Source of the DNA: Bacillus sp. NP157
GTDB taxonomy: Bacteria > Pseudomonadota > Gammaproteobacteria > Xanthomonadales > Rhodanobacteraceae
Direction: 5' to 3'
Assembly: GCA_018889975.1 (NCBI GenBank)
Contig: CP076546.1
Location: 1,302,001-1,366,000 of the forward strand
Length of the DNA stretch: 64,000 bases
The position numbers and the translations under genes are program-made. The notes beneath the pieces are model-generated. The model was not told the DNA's origin. It saw only the letters and a list, made by a program, of their open reading frames with translations, and did not search any database. This document shows positions 17,271 to 27,169 of the stretch, one piece after another (the stretch's first letter is position 1; every line of letters begins with the position of its first letter).

Positions 17271-20200
17271 GTGCCGCCCCCTCGCAGGACCAAAATCCAT
17301 GAAGATCCTCGCACCACGTTCGGCGGGGACTTGATCCTGGCTGGCGTTCGCCGGAGACGCACCTCGGCACGCATCGAGCGTGAGCCTGTCATACGCGCGG
17401 AGCTCTTCAACGCAGACCAACTGGAAGCCCACGGGCCGATCCTCGCCAGCCGCCACCGGCTCGCCAAGGTGCGTACGCCCGAATGGCTGTTGCCACGCCT
17501 GGCGGACAACGAAGAAACCCTGCTCGACGCTTGCCGAGGTCTCATGCTGGCGAGCGAACACGGCCAGGCGACGACGCCGGCCGGCGAATGGTTGCTGGAT
17601 AACCTGTATCTCATCGAGGAGCAGATCCGCACGGCCAAGCGGGATTTCCCCGACGGTTACAGCCGCGAGCTGGTGCAGCTCGACGACGGCGCGTCTAAGG
17701 GCTTGCCGCGTGCCTACGACATCGCGCTGGAAGTGATCGCCCACGGCGATGGCCGCATCGACGAGGCCGCCATCACGCGTTTCCTCGTTTCCTATCAGTC
17801 GATCGCGCCACTGAACCTCGGCGAGCTATGGGCCGTGCCCATCATGCTGCGCCTCGCCCTGATCGAGAACCTGCGCCGCATCGCCGTGCGCGTGACGCTC
17901 GATCGGGCCGGCCGTCGGCGTGCGACGCGATGGGCCAACGCCATGACCCGCAAAGCCGCCGAGGACGCGAAGAACGTCGTGCTCGTCGTCGCGGACATGG
18001 CGCGCTCGTCGCCCGTGATGAGCGCGCCGTTTGTCGCCGAGCTCGTCCGACGGCTGCAGGGGCAGGGCCCGGCGCTTGCCATGCCGCTGGGTTGGGTCGA
18101 GCAGCGGCTCGCGGAGTCCGGCCAGAGCATCGACTACCTCGTCCAGATGGAGTCGCAGCAGCAGGCCGCGCAGCAGGTATCGATCGGCAACAGCATCGGC
18201 AGCCTGCGCACGCTCGCCACGATCGACTGGAAAAAGCTGGTCGAGCGCACCAGCCTGGTCGAAGCGACCTTGCGCGCCGACCCCGCCGCCGTCTACGCAC
18301 GGATGGATTTCGCCAGTCGCGACGACTACCGCCACCGGATCGAGCGACTCGCGCGCAAGGGCAGGCTCGACGAACTGCATGTCGCGCGCGCCGTCTTGGA
18401 AGCAAGCCAGGCCGGCACAGGCCTGTCCCGGCACGTCGGCTACCACCTGAAGAGCGACGGCCTGCCGGCGCTGAAGCAGCAGTTAGGCATCGCCGGCGGC
18501 CGGACGAAGGCGCGTGTCGCTTCACTGCCCAGGTCGCCATTCCCGTTTTCACTGGCGATCTTCGTCACGACCACGGCAGCGCTTACGTTCGCCCTGATGA
18601 GCGCAGGCAGCGTCGCGGATCGGGGCGCCGTGATGGTCGTGGTGCTGGGTCTGGGCGCCGCGATACTGGCGAGTCAGTTCGCGCTTGGCCTGCTCAACCT
18701 CGCGACGTCCTTGCTGACCCATCCCGACCGACTTGCCCGCATGGATTACAGCGAGGGCATCCCGGCCGAGGCCAGCACCCTGGTCGTCGTACCGACGCTG
18801 CTTGGCGAGCTGGGCGATGTCGATGAATTGGTGGAGGCATTGGAGATCCGGTTCCTGGCGAACCGCGACGATGCCCTGCGGTTCGCACTGCTGACCGACT
18901 TTACCGACGCGATGTCCCCAACGCTGCCAGGCGATACAGCGATACTCCAGCACGCGCAGGCGCGCGTCGATGCGCTCAACACGCGTTATGCCGCTGGCGG
19001 GACTGACCGGTTCTTCCTCTTGCATCGACCCCGCGAATGGAGCGAAACCGAACGAAGCTGGATCGGTGCGGATCGCAAGCGCGGCAAGCTGGCCGCGTTG
19101 AACGCCTTGCTCAGAGGGCAGGGCAGGGAGCGCTTCCAGCTCATCGTGGGACGCTTCGAAGAGCTGCCGGCCATTCGCTACGTGATCACGCTCGATACCG
19201 ATACCCATCTTCCGCGCGACACGGCCCATCTCTTGGTTGGCGCGATGGATCATCCGCTGAACCGGCCGGTATTCGATGCCAACCATGCGGTCGTGGCGTC
19301 GGGCTACGGCATCATGCAGCCGCGTGTCGGCATCGCGCTGCCGGCCCTCGCGCGCTCGCTGCATGCCCGGCTTTACGGCGCCGATGCCGGTGTCGATCCT
19401 TACACCCGCGCCACCTCCGATGTGTACCAGGATCTCTTCCACGAGGGATCCTTCATCGGCAAGGGCATCTACGACGTCGATGCCTTCGAGCATGCGATGG
19501 CCGGTCGCTTCGAGCCCGAGCGCGTGCTCAGCCACGACCTCATCGAGGGCTGCGTGGCCCGGTCCGCCTTGCTCAGCGATGTGCTCGTCTTCGAAGCCAT
19601 GCCCGACCGCTACGTCGACGAAAGCCAGCGCCGCCATCGCTGGATGCGTGGCGACTGGCAGCTGCTGCCCTGGCTGCTACCCGTGGTGCCGTCGGCAGAG
19701 GGCTGGCGGCGCAACGACCTGGACGGCCTGTCCCGCTGGAAGATCTTCGACAACCTGCGCCGTAGTGTCGTCCCTGCGGCGACCTTGCTCCTGCTGGTCG
19801 TGGGCTGGTTCGCGGTCGCGCCGGTGGTGACCTGGACGCTCGCGGTGCTCTCCATGGCGCTGCTGCCGATCCTGTTGCAGGCCACCCTCGATGCCGTGCG
19901 CAAGCCGCGCGACATCGGCTGGCGGCAACAGGCGCATGTCGCGCTTGCCGCGCTGGGCAACCATGCTGCCCGGCTCCTGCTGGCGATCGCATCGCTACCG
20001 CATGACGCACACTCGGGCCTGGACGCGATGTTCCGATCCGTCTGGCGCGTCGCGATCAGCCGGCGACACCTGCTCGAGTGGCGTTCTTCGAGCGTCGTGG
20101 CAAAGCTCGGCCGTGACCACCGGGGCGTGCCGTGGACCGCGTTGTGGGCCGGCCCCGCGGCGGCCCTCGCCGTGGCGGTGCCGCTGATCATCCTGCGGCC

Positions 20201-23200
20201 CATGGTCGTGGCCGTGGCGCTGCCCTGGCTGCTCCTGTGGGCGATCTCGCCCGTGATCGCGTGGTGGGTCAGCCGGTCGCCGACGAGTCGACGCTACGCG
20301 CCCGGCGACACCGATCTCACCTTCCTGCGCCATCTGGCACGACGCACGTGGGCGTTCTTCGATACACACGGTGGGCCCGACGATCACTGGCTGCCACCGG
20401 ATAACCTGCAGATGGTTCCGCAGCCGCACGTCGCGCGGCGCACCTCGCCGACCAATATCGGCCTGGGCTTGCTGGCCAACCTCGCCGCGTACGACTTCGG
20501 CTACCTGGGTGCCGGCCGCGTCCTCGAACGCGTCCGCGCCACGCTGGGGACGCTTGGCCAGCTCGAGCGGTACCGGGGCCACTTCCTCAACTGGTACGAC
20601 ACCGAGACGCTGCAGCCACTGCATCCCCGCTATGTTTCCAGCGTCGATAGCGGCAACCTCGCAGGGCACCTGATCACCCTGCAGCGTGGCTTATTGGCGC
20701 TGGTCGACGAACCCGTGTTCCGGCGCGAATCGATCGGCGGCCTGCGCGATACGCTCGGCGTGCTCGAGTCGGCGCTGACGATCGCCAGTCCGGTGGGGTT
20801 GCGCGACTGGTCGAGCGATCTTGCGATGGCCATCGATGCACCGCCCGCGTCCATGAGCGAGGTGCTGGAATTCGCGCTGGACCAGCGTGCCCGCGCCGAA
20901 GCGCTGCACGCGTCGCTATCGCTGGAGACCGCCGACGATGCCGCCTTCTGGCTAGGACAGCTGGCGACGCAATGCGCCGACCTCGTTGCCGAGGCGACGT
21001 CGTGGCATGGCGCAGGGGTGGGTACGTTATCCATCCCGTCGCTCGCCCAGATCGCCACGGAAGAAGGTACAGAGCGCGGTGAGCGAGCCCGTTCGCAGGT
21101 CCGCCTGCTCGAAGCCGCCGCGGCCGATGCGGCGAACTTCGCCGTGATGGACCAGACCTTCATGTACGACGAGCACCGGCACCTGTTCTCGATCGGCTAC
21201 GACCTCGAGCGTCATGCGCTGGACGTGTCCTTCTATGACCTGCTTGCATCCGAATCGCGCCTGACCACGTTCGTAGCGATCGCCCAGGGACAGGTGCCGC
21301 AGGAGAGCTGGTTCTCGCTGGGACGCCTGCTGACCACGGCCGACGGCCTGCCGGTGCTACTGTCCTGGACAGGCTCGATGTTCGAGTACCTGATGCCGGG
21401 CCTGGTCATGCCGACGTACGAAGGCAGCCTGCTCGACGAGACCATGCGCAATGCCGTGGCACGGCAGATCGAGTACGGCAAGCAACGCGGCGTCCCCTGG
21501 GGCGTGTCCGAATCCGGGTACAACGCCGTCGACGCGCGGATGACTTACCAGTACCGTGCGTTCGGCGTGCCGGGGCTGGGCCTGAAACGTGGCCTCGGCG
21601 ACGACCTCGTCATTGCGCCGTACGCGACCGTGCTCGCGCTGATGGTGTCGCCGGCGGCGGCCACCAGCAATCTCTGGCGCCTCGCCGAGGCCGGCATGGC
21701 CGGTCGCTACGGGCTGTACGAAGCGGTCGACTACACGCCTTCGCGGCTGCGTCCGGGGCAGGATGCGGCGGTCGTGCAGTCCTACATGTCGCACCACCAG
21801 GGCATGTCGCTGCTGGCGATCGGCCACGCCTTGCTCGACCAGCCCATGCGCCGCCGGTTCGAGTCGGACCCCAACGTGATGGCCACCACGCTGCTCTTGC
21901 AGGAACGGGTACCTTTCTCCTCCAGTGAATACCTCAAGCACACGGGCATCGGCGACAGCGTGCAGCAGGCCGCCGCCCCCGAGTCGCGGCTGCGCCTGTT
22001 CACCGATCCGAACCGGCCGCGCCCGGCGGTGCAATTGCTGTCCAACGGTCGCTACCACGTCATGGTGAGCAGCGCCGGTAGCGGCTACAGCCGGCGCGAT
22101 GCCATGGCGGTGACACGCTGGCGCGAGGACCTCACGCGCGATCATCACGGCATGTTCTGCTACCTGCGCGATCCGTCCAACGACGAAGTGTGGAGCACGG
22201 CTTACCAGCCCGTGATGCGCGAAACGGAACGCTTCGAGGCCATCTTCGCCGAGTCACGCGCCGAGTTCCGCGTACGCCAGCGGGGCTTCGAAACGCATAC
22301 GGAGATCGTCGTCTCGCCCGAGGACGACATCGAGCTGCGCCGTACCCGCATCACCAATCGCCACAAGACCCGGCGCACGGTGGAACTGACCAGCTACGCC
22401 GAGGTGGTGCTCGCCGATCCCGCCAGCGATACCGCGCACCCCGCCTTCAGCAAGCTCTTCGTCACCACCGAGATCGTGCCATCGGTGCAGGCGTTGCTCT
22501 GCACGCGACGTCCGCGCTCCTCGGCGGAGAAGTCGCCGTGGATGTGCCACCTGGTCGCCGTCCACGATGCCGACATCGACGAAATCTCTTACGAGACCGA
22601 CCGTGCCCAGTTCATCGGCCGTGGCCGCAGCACGGCGGATCCGGTCGCACTGTCGCCCGCGACCCGCCGTCTTTCCGGCACCGCGGGGCCGGTGCTGGAT
22701 CCCGTGGTGGCGATCCGCGTACGCATCACCCTCGAGCCCGAGCAGACCGCGACGCTCGATTTCGTCACCGGCATCGGCGACGAACGCAGCCACTGCATGC
22801 GGCTCATCGAGAAATACCGCGACCGCCATCTTTGCGACCGTGTGTTCGACCTCGCCTGGACGCATAGCCAGGTGAACTTGCGCCAGGCCAATGCCACGCT
22901 GGCCGATGCGCAGCTGTTCGAGCACATGGCTACCTCGATCATCTACGCGAACACGGCCATGCGCGCGGCCCCATCGCTCATCGCAGCGAACACCCGCGGG
23001 CAGTCCGGACTCTGGGGACAGGCCGTCTCGGGCGACCTGCCCATCGTCCTGCTCCGCATCGGCGACATCGCACGCCTTGATATCGCCCGCGACCTCATCC
23101 GCGCCACCGCATACTGGCGGCTGCGTGGGCTCGCCGTGGACCTGGTGATCTGGAACGAAGACAGCACCGGCTACCGCCAGGCCCTGCACGATGCACTGAT

Positions 23201-25847
23201 CGGACTGCTCGCCTCCGGTGCGGAGGCGAGCCTGCTGGATCGCCCCGGCGGCGTGTACATCCGCGCGGCACAACCCCTGTCGTACGAAGACAGGCTGGTG
23301 ATGGAAGCGAGCGCACGCATCGTCGTCGTGGATACGCTGGGCTCCCTGCAGGAGCAGATGGAACGGCATCATGTCGAGCCTCGTCCGCCGATCGCCGCAC
23401 CGGCGGGGTGGCTGCCGGGCGTGCCTGAGCGCGCACTCGCCGCCACCCAGGCCAGCGGTGCGTTCTCCGCCGACGGCACGGAATACGTGATCGTGCAGGA
23501 GCAGGGTGCCGCCACGCCAGCACCGTGGTGCAACGTCCTGGCCAACGCCGGCTTCGGCAGCGTCATCTCGGAAAGCGGCAGCGCGTATACGTGGGCCGGC
23601 AACGCGCACGGCTGCCGGCTGACGCCGTGGCAGAACGATCCGGTGGAAGACGCCTGTGGCGAAGCGCTCTACCTGCGCGACGAGGCGACCGGCCACGCCT
23701 GGTCGCCGTCGGCGTTGCCGATGCGCGGGGAGGGCAGCTATACCACCCGCCACGGCTTCGGCTACACCGTGTTTGAACACACGGAGCGCAACGTGGCGAC
23801 GCGGCTGGAGGTATTCGTCGCCCGCGACGCCCCCGTCAGGTTCCAGGTGCTCAGCATCACCAACCACGGTGTCGACCCGATCCTGCTCACGGCGACGGCC
23901 TACGTGGAGTGGGTGCTCGGCGACATCCGCGAGAAGAACGCCATGCACGTGGTGACCGAGGTCGACCCGAGCACCGGGGCCTTGTTCGCACGCAATGCCT
24001 ATAACGGCGAGTTCCCCGGTCGGATCGCGTTCTTCGATATTGGCGACGCCGACCGCGAGATGGGTGGCGACCGTGGCGATTTCCTCGGCCGCAACGGTCG
24101 CGCCTCGTCGCCGCTAGCCATGCGGCGGCAGGGCTGGACCAACCGGGTCGGGGCAGGGCTGGACCCGTGCGGCGCCTTGCGCGTGAGCATTCCCCTCGCA
24201 CCGGGTGAGTCGCGCGACGTGGTCTTCCGGCTCGGCATGGGCGCCAACGCGGAAGAAGCGCGTGAGCTGGTCCATCGTTTCCGCCAGGACGGCGCCGCGG
24301 CGCGTGAGCTCGCCGACGTACGTGCGCAGTGGCATGGTCTGCTCGGCGCGGTACAGGTGCAAAGCCCAGAACCGGCCATCGACATGTTCGCGAACGGCTG
24401 GCTGCTCTACCAGACCATCGCGAGCCGGCTGTGGGCACGCAGTGGGTACTACCAATCCGGTGGCGCGATCGGTTTCCGCGACCAGTTGCAGGATTCCATG
24501 GCAGCCCAGCATGCCGCGCCCGCGATCGCGAGGGCGCAGTTGCTGACCTGCGCAGGCCGCCAGTTCGTCGAAGGCGACGTGCAGCACTGGTGGCACCCGC
24601 CGTCGGGGAGAGGCGTGCGCACGACCTGCTCGGACGATTTCCTCTGGTTGCCGCTCGCCGCGAGTCGTTATGTCCTTGCGAGCGGGGACGTGGCCGTGCT
24701 CGAAGAGTCGATCGAGTATCTCGAGACACGTGCCCTGCGTCCCGAAGAGGAATCCGTCTATGACCTTCCGCGTCTTTCCGGGATCCGGGGCACGCTTTAC
24801 GAGCACTGCGTCCGGGCGCTGGAACACGCGACGCCGCGCGGGGAGCATGGCCTGCCGCTGATGGGTGGCGGCGACTGGAACGACGGCATGAACCGGGTGG
24901 GCGAGGGCGGTAAGGGCGAAAGCGTCTGGCTGGCGTTCTTCCTCATCCACGTCCTTCGGCAATTCGCGCCGATGGCGGCAGGCCGCGGCGACGAGGCTTT
25001 CGCGGCGCACTGTACCGACGAGGCGAACCGCCTTGCCGCGAGTGTCGAAGCGCATGCCTGGGACGGCGACTGGTACCTGCGCGCATGGTTCGACGACGGC
25101 ACGCCGCTGGGCTCGGCCAGCAACGACGAGTGTCGCATCGACGCGGTGGCACAGAGCTGGGCGGTGATTTCCGGGGGAGCCACCGACGGGCGCGCCCGCC
25201 AGGCCATGCAATCGCTCGACGCGCACCTGGTACGCCCAGCCGCGCGCCTGATCCAGCTGCTGGATCCGCCGTTCGATCGTACGGTCATGGATCCGGGCTA
25301 CATCAAGGGTTACCTCCCAGGGGTGCGTGAGAATGGCGGGCAATACACGCATGCCGCGGTGTGGGCGACCATGGCCTTCGCAGGCCTGGGCCAGACGGAA
25401 CACGCCTGGGACCTCGCACGGATGATCCTGCCGTCCGCGCATACCTGGGATGCGGCGTCGGTCGACACATACAAGGTCGAGCCCTACGTGCTCGCCGCCG
25501 ACGTCTATTCGGTGGCCCCACATGTCGGCCGTGGTGGCTGGACCTGGTACACCGGTTCGGCCGGCTGGATGTACCGGCTGCTGATTGAATCGCTGCTCGG
25601 CCTGTCGCTCGTCGAAGGCCGCCTGCGTATCGCGCCCCGCGTGCCGGCGAGGTGGGAGGGTTATACGATGACGTACCGGCACCTGACAGCGACGTATGCG
25701 ATCGAGCTGCGCCGCGCCGGCCCCGGTGAAGCCACGTCGTTGACCCTCGACGATGCCTTGCTCGAAGGCGACAGCCTTCCCCTGGCCGACGACGACGTCG
25801 AACACAAGGTGCTGTGTATCTACCTGCCCGAGAGAGGTGAGGTGTGA
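17271..25847 (+). CDS. ndvB: Cyclic beta-1,2-glucan synthase (NdvB/ChvB type)
   Basis: A 2858-aa membrane enzyme, the usual length of NdvB/ChvB/Cgs. After an N-terminal cytosolic region and two membrane helices (about residues 424-475) comes the GT84 domain: TLDTDTHLPRDTAHLL (about 640) with the donor-binding DTD and RHRWMRGDWQLLPW (about 785), the QxxRW-like motif. More membrane helices follow (about 840-890 and 960-1000). Around residue 1413 is the glucoamylase-like domain (ARMTYQYRAFGVPGLGLKRG), and the C-terminal third is GH94-phosphorylase-like with the acid in GGGDWNDGMNRVG (about 2532), which controls ring size. It makes cyclic beta-1,2-glucan from UDP-glucose for the periplasm. The GTG start at 17271 is uncertain. 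Confidence 0.93.
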   Translation: MPPPRRTKIHEDPRTTFGGDLILAGVRRRRTSARIEREPVIRAELFNADQLEAHGPILASRHRLAKVRTPEWLLPRLADNEETLLDACRGLMLASEHGQATTPAGEWLLDNLYLIEEQIRTAKRDFPDGYSRELVQLDDGASKGLPRAYDIALEVIAHGDGRIDEAAITRFLVSYQSIAPLNLGELWAVPIMLRLALIENLRRIAVRVTLDRAGRRRATRWANAMTRKAAEDAKNVVLVVADMARSSPVMSAPFVAELVRRLQGQGPALAMPLGWVEQRLAESGQSIDYLVQMESQQQAAQQVSIGNSIGSLRTLATIDWKKLVERTSLVEATLRADPAAVYARMDFASRDDYRHRIERLARKGRLDELHVARAVLEASQAGTGLSRHVGYHLKSDGLPALKQQLGIAGGRTKARVASLPRSPFPFSLAIFVTTTAALTFALMSAGSVADRGAVMVVVLGLGAAILASQFALGLLNLATSLLTHPDRLARMDYSEGIPAEASTLVVVPTLLGELGDVDELVEALEIRFLANRDDALRFALLTDFTDAMSPTLPGDTAILQHAQARVDALNTRYAAGGTDRFFLLHRPREWSETERSWIGADRKRGKLAALNALLRGQGRERFQLIVGRFEELPAIRYVITLDTDTHLPRDTAHLLVGAMDHPLNRPVFDANHAVVASGYGIMQPRVGIALPALARSLHARLYGADAGVDPYTRATSDVYQDLFHEGSFIGKGIYDVDAFEHAMAGRFEPERVLSHDLIEGCVARSALLSDVLVFEAMPDRYVDESQRRHRWMRGDWQLLPWLLPVVPSAEGWRRNDLDGLSRWKIFDNLRRSVVPAATLLLLVVGWFAVAPVVTWTLAVLSMALLPILLQATLDAVRKPRDIGWRQQAHVALAALGNHAARLLLAIASLPHDAHSGLDAMFRSVWRVAISRRHLLEWRSSSVVAKLGRDHRGVPWTALWAGPAAALAVAVPLIILRPMVVAVALPWLLLWAISPVIAWWVSRSPTSRRYAPGDTDLTFLRHLARRTWAFFDTHGGPDDHWLPPDNLQMVPQPHVARRTSPTNIGLGLLANLAAYDFGYLGAGRVLERVRATLGTLGQLERYRGHFLNWYDTETLQPLHPRYVSSVDSGNLAGHLITLQRGLLALVDEPVFRRESIGGLRDTLGVLESALTIASPVGLRDWSSDLAMAIDAPPASMSEVLEFALDQRARAEALHASLSLETADDAAFWLGQLATQCADLVAEATSWHGAGVGTLSIPSLAQIATEEGTERGERARSQVRLLEAAAADAANFAVMDQTFMYDEHRHLFSIGYDLERHALDVSFYDLLASESRLTTFVAIAQGQVPQESWFSLGRLLTTADGLPVLLSWTGSMFEYLMPGLVMPTYEGSLLDETMRNAVARQIEYGKQRGVPWGVSESGYNAVDARMTYQYRAFGVPGLGLKRGLGDDLVIAPYATVLALMVSPAAATSNLWRLAEAGMAGRYGLYEAVDYTPSRLRPGQDAAVVQSYMSHHQGMSLLAIGHALLDQPMRRRFESDPNVMATTLLLQERVPFSSSEYLKHTGIGDSVQQAAAPESRLRLFTDPNRPRPAVQLLSNGRYHVMVSSAGSGYSRRDAMAVTRWREDLTRDHHGMFCYLRDPSNDEVWSTAYQPVMRETERFEAIFAESRAEFRVRQRGFETHTEIVVSPEDDIELRRTRITNRHKTRRTVELTSYAEVVLADPASDTAHPAFSKLFVTTEIVPSVQALLCTRRPRSSAEKSPWMCHLVAVHDADIDEISYETDRAQFIGRGRSTADPVALSPATRRLSGTAGPVLDPVVAIRVRITLEPEQTATLDFVTGIGDERSHCMRLIEKYRDRHLCDRVFDLAWTHSQVNLRQANATLADAQLFEHMATSIIYANTAMRAAPSLIAANTRGQSGLWGQAVSGDLPIVLLRIGDIARLDIARDLIRATAYWRLRGLAVDLVIWNEDSTGYRQALHDALIGLLASGAEASLLDRPGGVYIRAAQPLSYEDRLVMEASARIVVVDTLGSLQEQMERHHVEPRPPIAAPAGWLPGVPERALAATQASGAFSADGTEYVIVQEQGAATPAPWCNVLANAGFGSVISESGSAYTWAGNAHGCRLTPWQNDPVEDACGEALYLRDEATGHAWSPSALPMRGEGSYTTRHGFGYTVFEHTERNVATRLEVFVARDAPVRFQVLSITNHGVDPILLTATAYVEWVLGDIREKNAMHVVTEVDPSTGALFARNAYNGEFPGRIAFFDIGDADREMGGDRGDFLGRNGRASSPLAMRRQGWTNRVGAGLDPCGALRVSIPLAPGESRDVVFRLGMGANAEEARELVHRFRQDGAAARELADVRAQWHGLLGAVQVQSPEPAIDMFANGWLLYQTIASRLWARSGYYQSGGAIGFRDQLQDSMAAQHAAPAIARAQLLTCAGRQFVEGDVQHWWHPPSGRGVRTTCSDDFLWLPLAASRYVLASGDVAVLEESIEYLETRALRPEEESVYDLPRLSGIRGTLYEHCVRALEHATPRGEHGLPLMGGGDWNDGMNRVGEGGKGESVWLAFFLIHVLRQFAPMAAGRGDEAFAAHCTDEANRLAASVEAHAWDGDWYLRAWFDDGTPLGSASNDECRIDAVAQSWAVISGGATDGRARQAMQSLDAHLVRPAARLIQLLDPPFDRTVMDPGYIKGYLPGVRENGGQYTHAAVWATMAFAGLGQTEHAWDLARMILPSAHTWDAASVDTYKVEPYVLAADVYSVAPHVGRGGWTWYTGSAGWMYRLLIESLLGLSLVEGRLRIAPRVPARWEGYTMTYRHLTATYAIELRRAGPGEATSLTLDDALLEGDSLPLADDDVEHKVLCIYLPERGEV

Positions 25848-26065
25848 TGGTCAATCTCCCGCCCAGCGACCGGCATTCGCCGGCGCCGCACGAGATCCGC
25901 GAAGCCATGCTGCGCGACTACGACAAGGCCGCGGCTACCGAACCCAAGGCCTGCGCCACGCGTGTGCACGATGGAACAGGGAAGGTGCATACGCTGACGG
26001 AAACGCAGCTGCGGCACAGGAAGGCGGCGGAGTGGGCACCGGGGGTGCTTGCGCCGCCGTTGTAG
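25847..26065 (+). CDS. Small hydrophilic protein coupled to the glucan synthase
   Basis: A 72-aa protein whose ATG overlaps the stop of the glucan synthase (TGATG), with GAGAGG about 7 nt upstream. It is soluble and charged (PPSDRHSPAPHEIREAMLRDYDKAA; GTGKVHTLTETQLRHRKAAEW) and has no signal peptide or membrane segment. No family recognised. Overlap argues for co-translation with the glucan synthase, so a regulatory or accessory role is conceivable. Confidence 0.65.
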   Translation: MVNLPPSDRHSPAPHEIREAMLRDYDKAAATEPKACATRVHDGTGKVHTLTETQLRHRKAAEWAPGVLAPPL

Positions 26066-26066
26066 C

Positions 26067-26450
26067 TCAGCGACGATCGCGCGGGTACTGAGGGATGGGC
26101 AGGGGCGGCAGCCAGGGCTCTCGCCGCTGGGTCCACACCTCGTACCCCGGCGCAAAAAGTCCTGCTGAGGGGAAGTGACCGGCGTAGAGCTCGATTTCCT
26201 GTGCATCGTCATCGGCCCACAACATCACCGATCCACAGGCCGCGCACGCTTCCCGGCGGTCCGTCCTGCTTTCCACCTGCTTTGTTGCACCGGTGACGAT
26301 TACATCCGAAGATCGGAAAACGACGAAGACCACGAAGGGAGCGCCCGTTCGGCGCCGACAATCGAGGCAATGACAGATGCCACACCGCAAGGGAGTGCCA
26401 TCTACCCGGCAGGTCACGGCGTTACATCGGCAGCGCGCTTCGGTCATCAT
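26067..26450 (-). CDS. GFA/CENP-V family zinc-binding protein
   Basis: A 127-aa protein with the zinc-cysteine pattern of the glutathione-dependent formaldehyde-activating (GFA) family: CRCNAVTC at 7-14, CGICHCLDCRRRTG at about 23-36 and CAACGS near 69-74. The start at 26450 has GAGG about 8 nt upstream. The family is widely annotated as Gfa, but most members have no proven activity on S-hydroxymethylglutathione. It ends 2 bp after the convergent small gene downstream of ndvB. Confidence 0.85.
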   Translation of the reverse strand: MMTEARCRCNAVTCRVDGTPLRCGICHCLDCRRRTGAPFVVFVVFRSSDVIVTGATKQVESRTDRREACAACGSVMLWADDDAQEIELYAGHFPSAGLFAPGYEVWTQRREPWLPPLPIPQYPRDRR

Positions 26451-26535
26451 GGCTGTGCCTCGTGGCGGCTGTGTCTTGGCGGCGCGAACACGCTATATAT
26501 CAAATTGGAATGAAGCAGACAGCATGGGACGGCTG

Positions 26536-27081
26536 ATGAGCAAAACATCTTCAAAAGTGACAATGCTCCTGTGCGCATTCGTGTCATTGACCGTGACCTG
26601 TGCCCAGGCGCGCTCCGAGGTACGTTTCGAAACCTTTTCGGCATTCGTTGATGCCGTAGGTCAGGAAGGCCTCGCATCGCCTCGACTGCCCGAGACCCTC
26701 GCCAGCCACGGCGTCTCACTCGTCGCCTCGGGGGATTCCCGTGGAACCCTTCGTGGGAGTGACGTCCTCTTCGATGACGGAACGTCGTTGTCGAACCTGT
26801 ATGTCGAACCGGACACACCGACGCAGGTCGGTCGCATCACCGGAACCGTGGGCCCTGGTGCGTGCGTAAAAGTCGATTCGCTGAAGGCCGGCTACGGAAT
26901 GCATGACGTGTTTGCCGCGGTGACGGCGCCTGCGCCATCTCCGTCACCACCACGCGGGCCGGCTCCGCATGCGCGGGCGATGGAAGGTCGCGTCGGCAAG
27001 GTCACCCTGGGCATCACCTATGCCTCGGTAGCGGGTCGGCCTGCCGATGCCGACTGTGTGTTCAACTTTGGTCTTAGATAA
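26536..27081 (+). CDS. Hypothetical secreted protein
   Basis: A 181-aa protein from the ATG at 26536 (an ATG at 26524 is also possible). A signal peptide spans about residues 1-25 (VTMLLCAFVSLTVTCAQA). The mature part begins SEVRFETFSAFVDAVGQEGL, has a proline-rich linker (APAPSPSPPRGPAP, about 135-150) and ends GRPADADCVFNFGLR. The pair of cysteines (GACVKV and ADCVFN) could form a disulphide. No family recognised. It begins a run of unknown exported proteins. Confidence 0.65.
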   Translation: MSKTSSKVTMLLCAFVSLTVTCAQARSEVRFETFSAFVDAVGQEGLASPRLPETLASHGVSLVASGDSRGTLRGSDVLFDDGTSLSNLYVEPDTPTQVGRITGTVGPGACVKVDSLKAGYGMHDVFAAVTAPAPSPSPPRGPAPHARAMEGRVGKVTLGITYASVAGRPADADCVFNFGLR

Positions 27082-27169
27082 GCGGACGATCGGTGGATCA
27101 AGCGGCTTCTATCTTCCTGTAGTGGACTGCGGGTCGTTCTGACCGACAACCGAAGGCGCCCTAGAAACA

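Noticed and set aside
22254-25805. Two minus-strand frames of about 560 codons
   Set aside because: Antisense to the cyclic glucan synthase and low-complexity; shadow frames.
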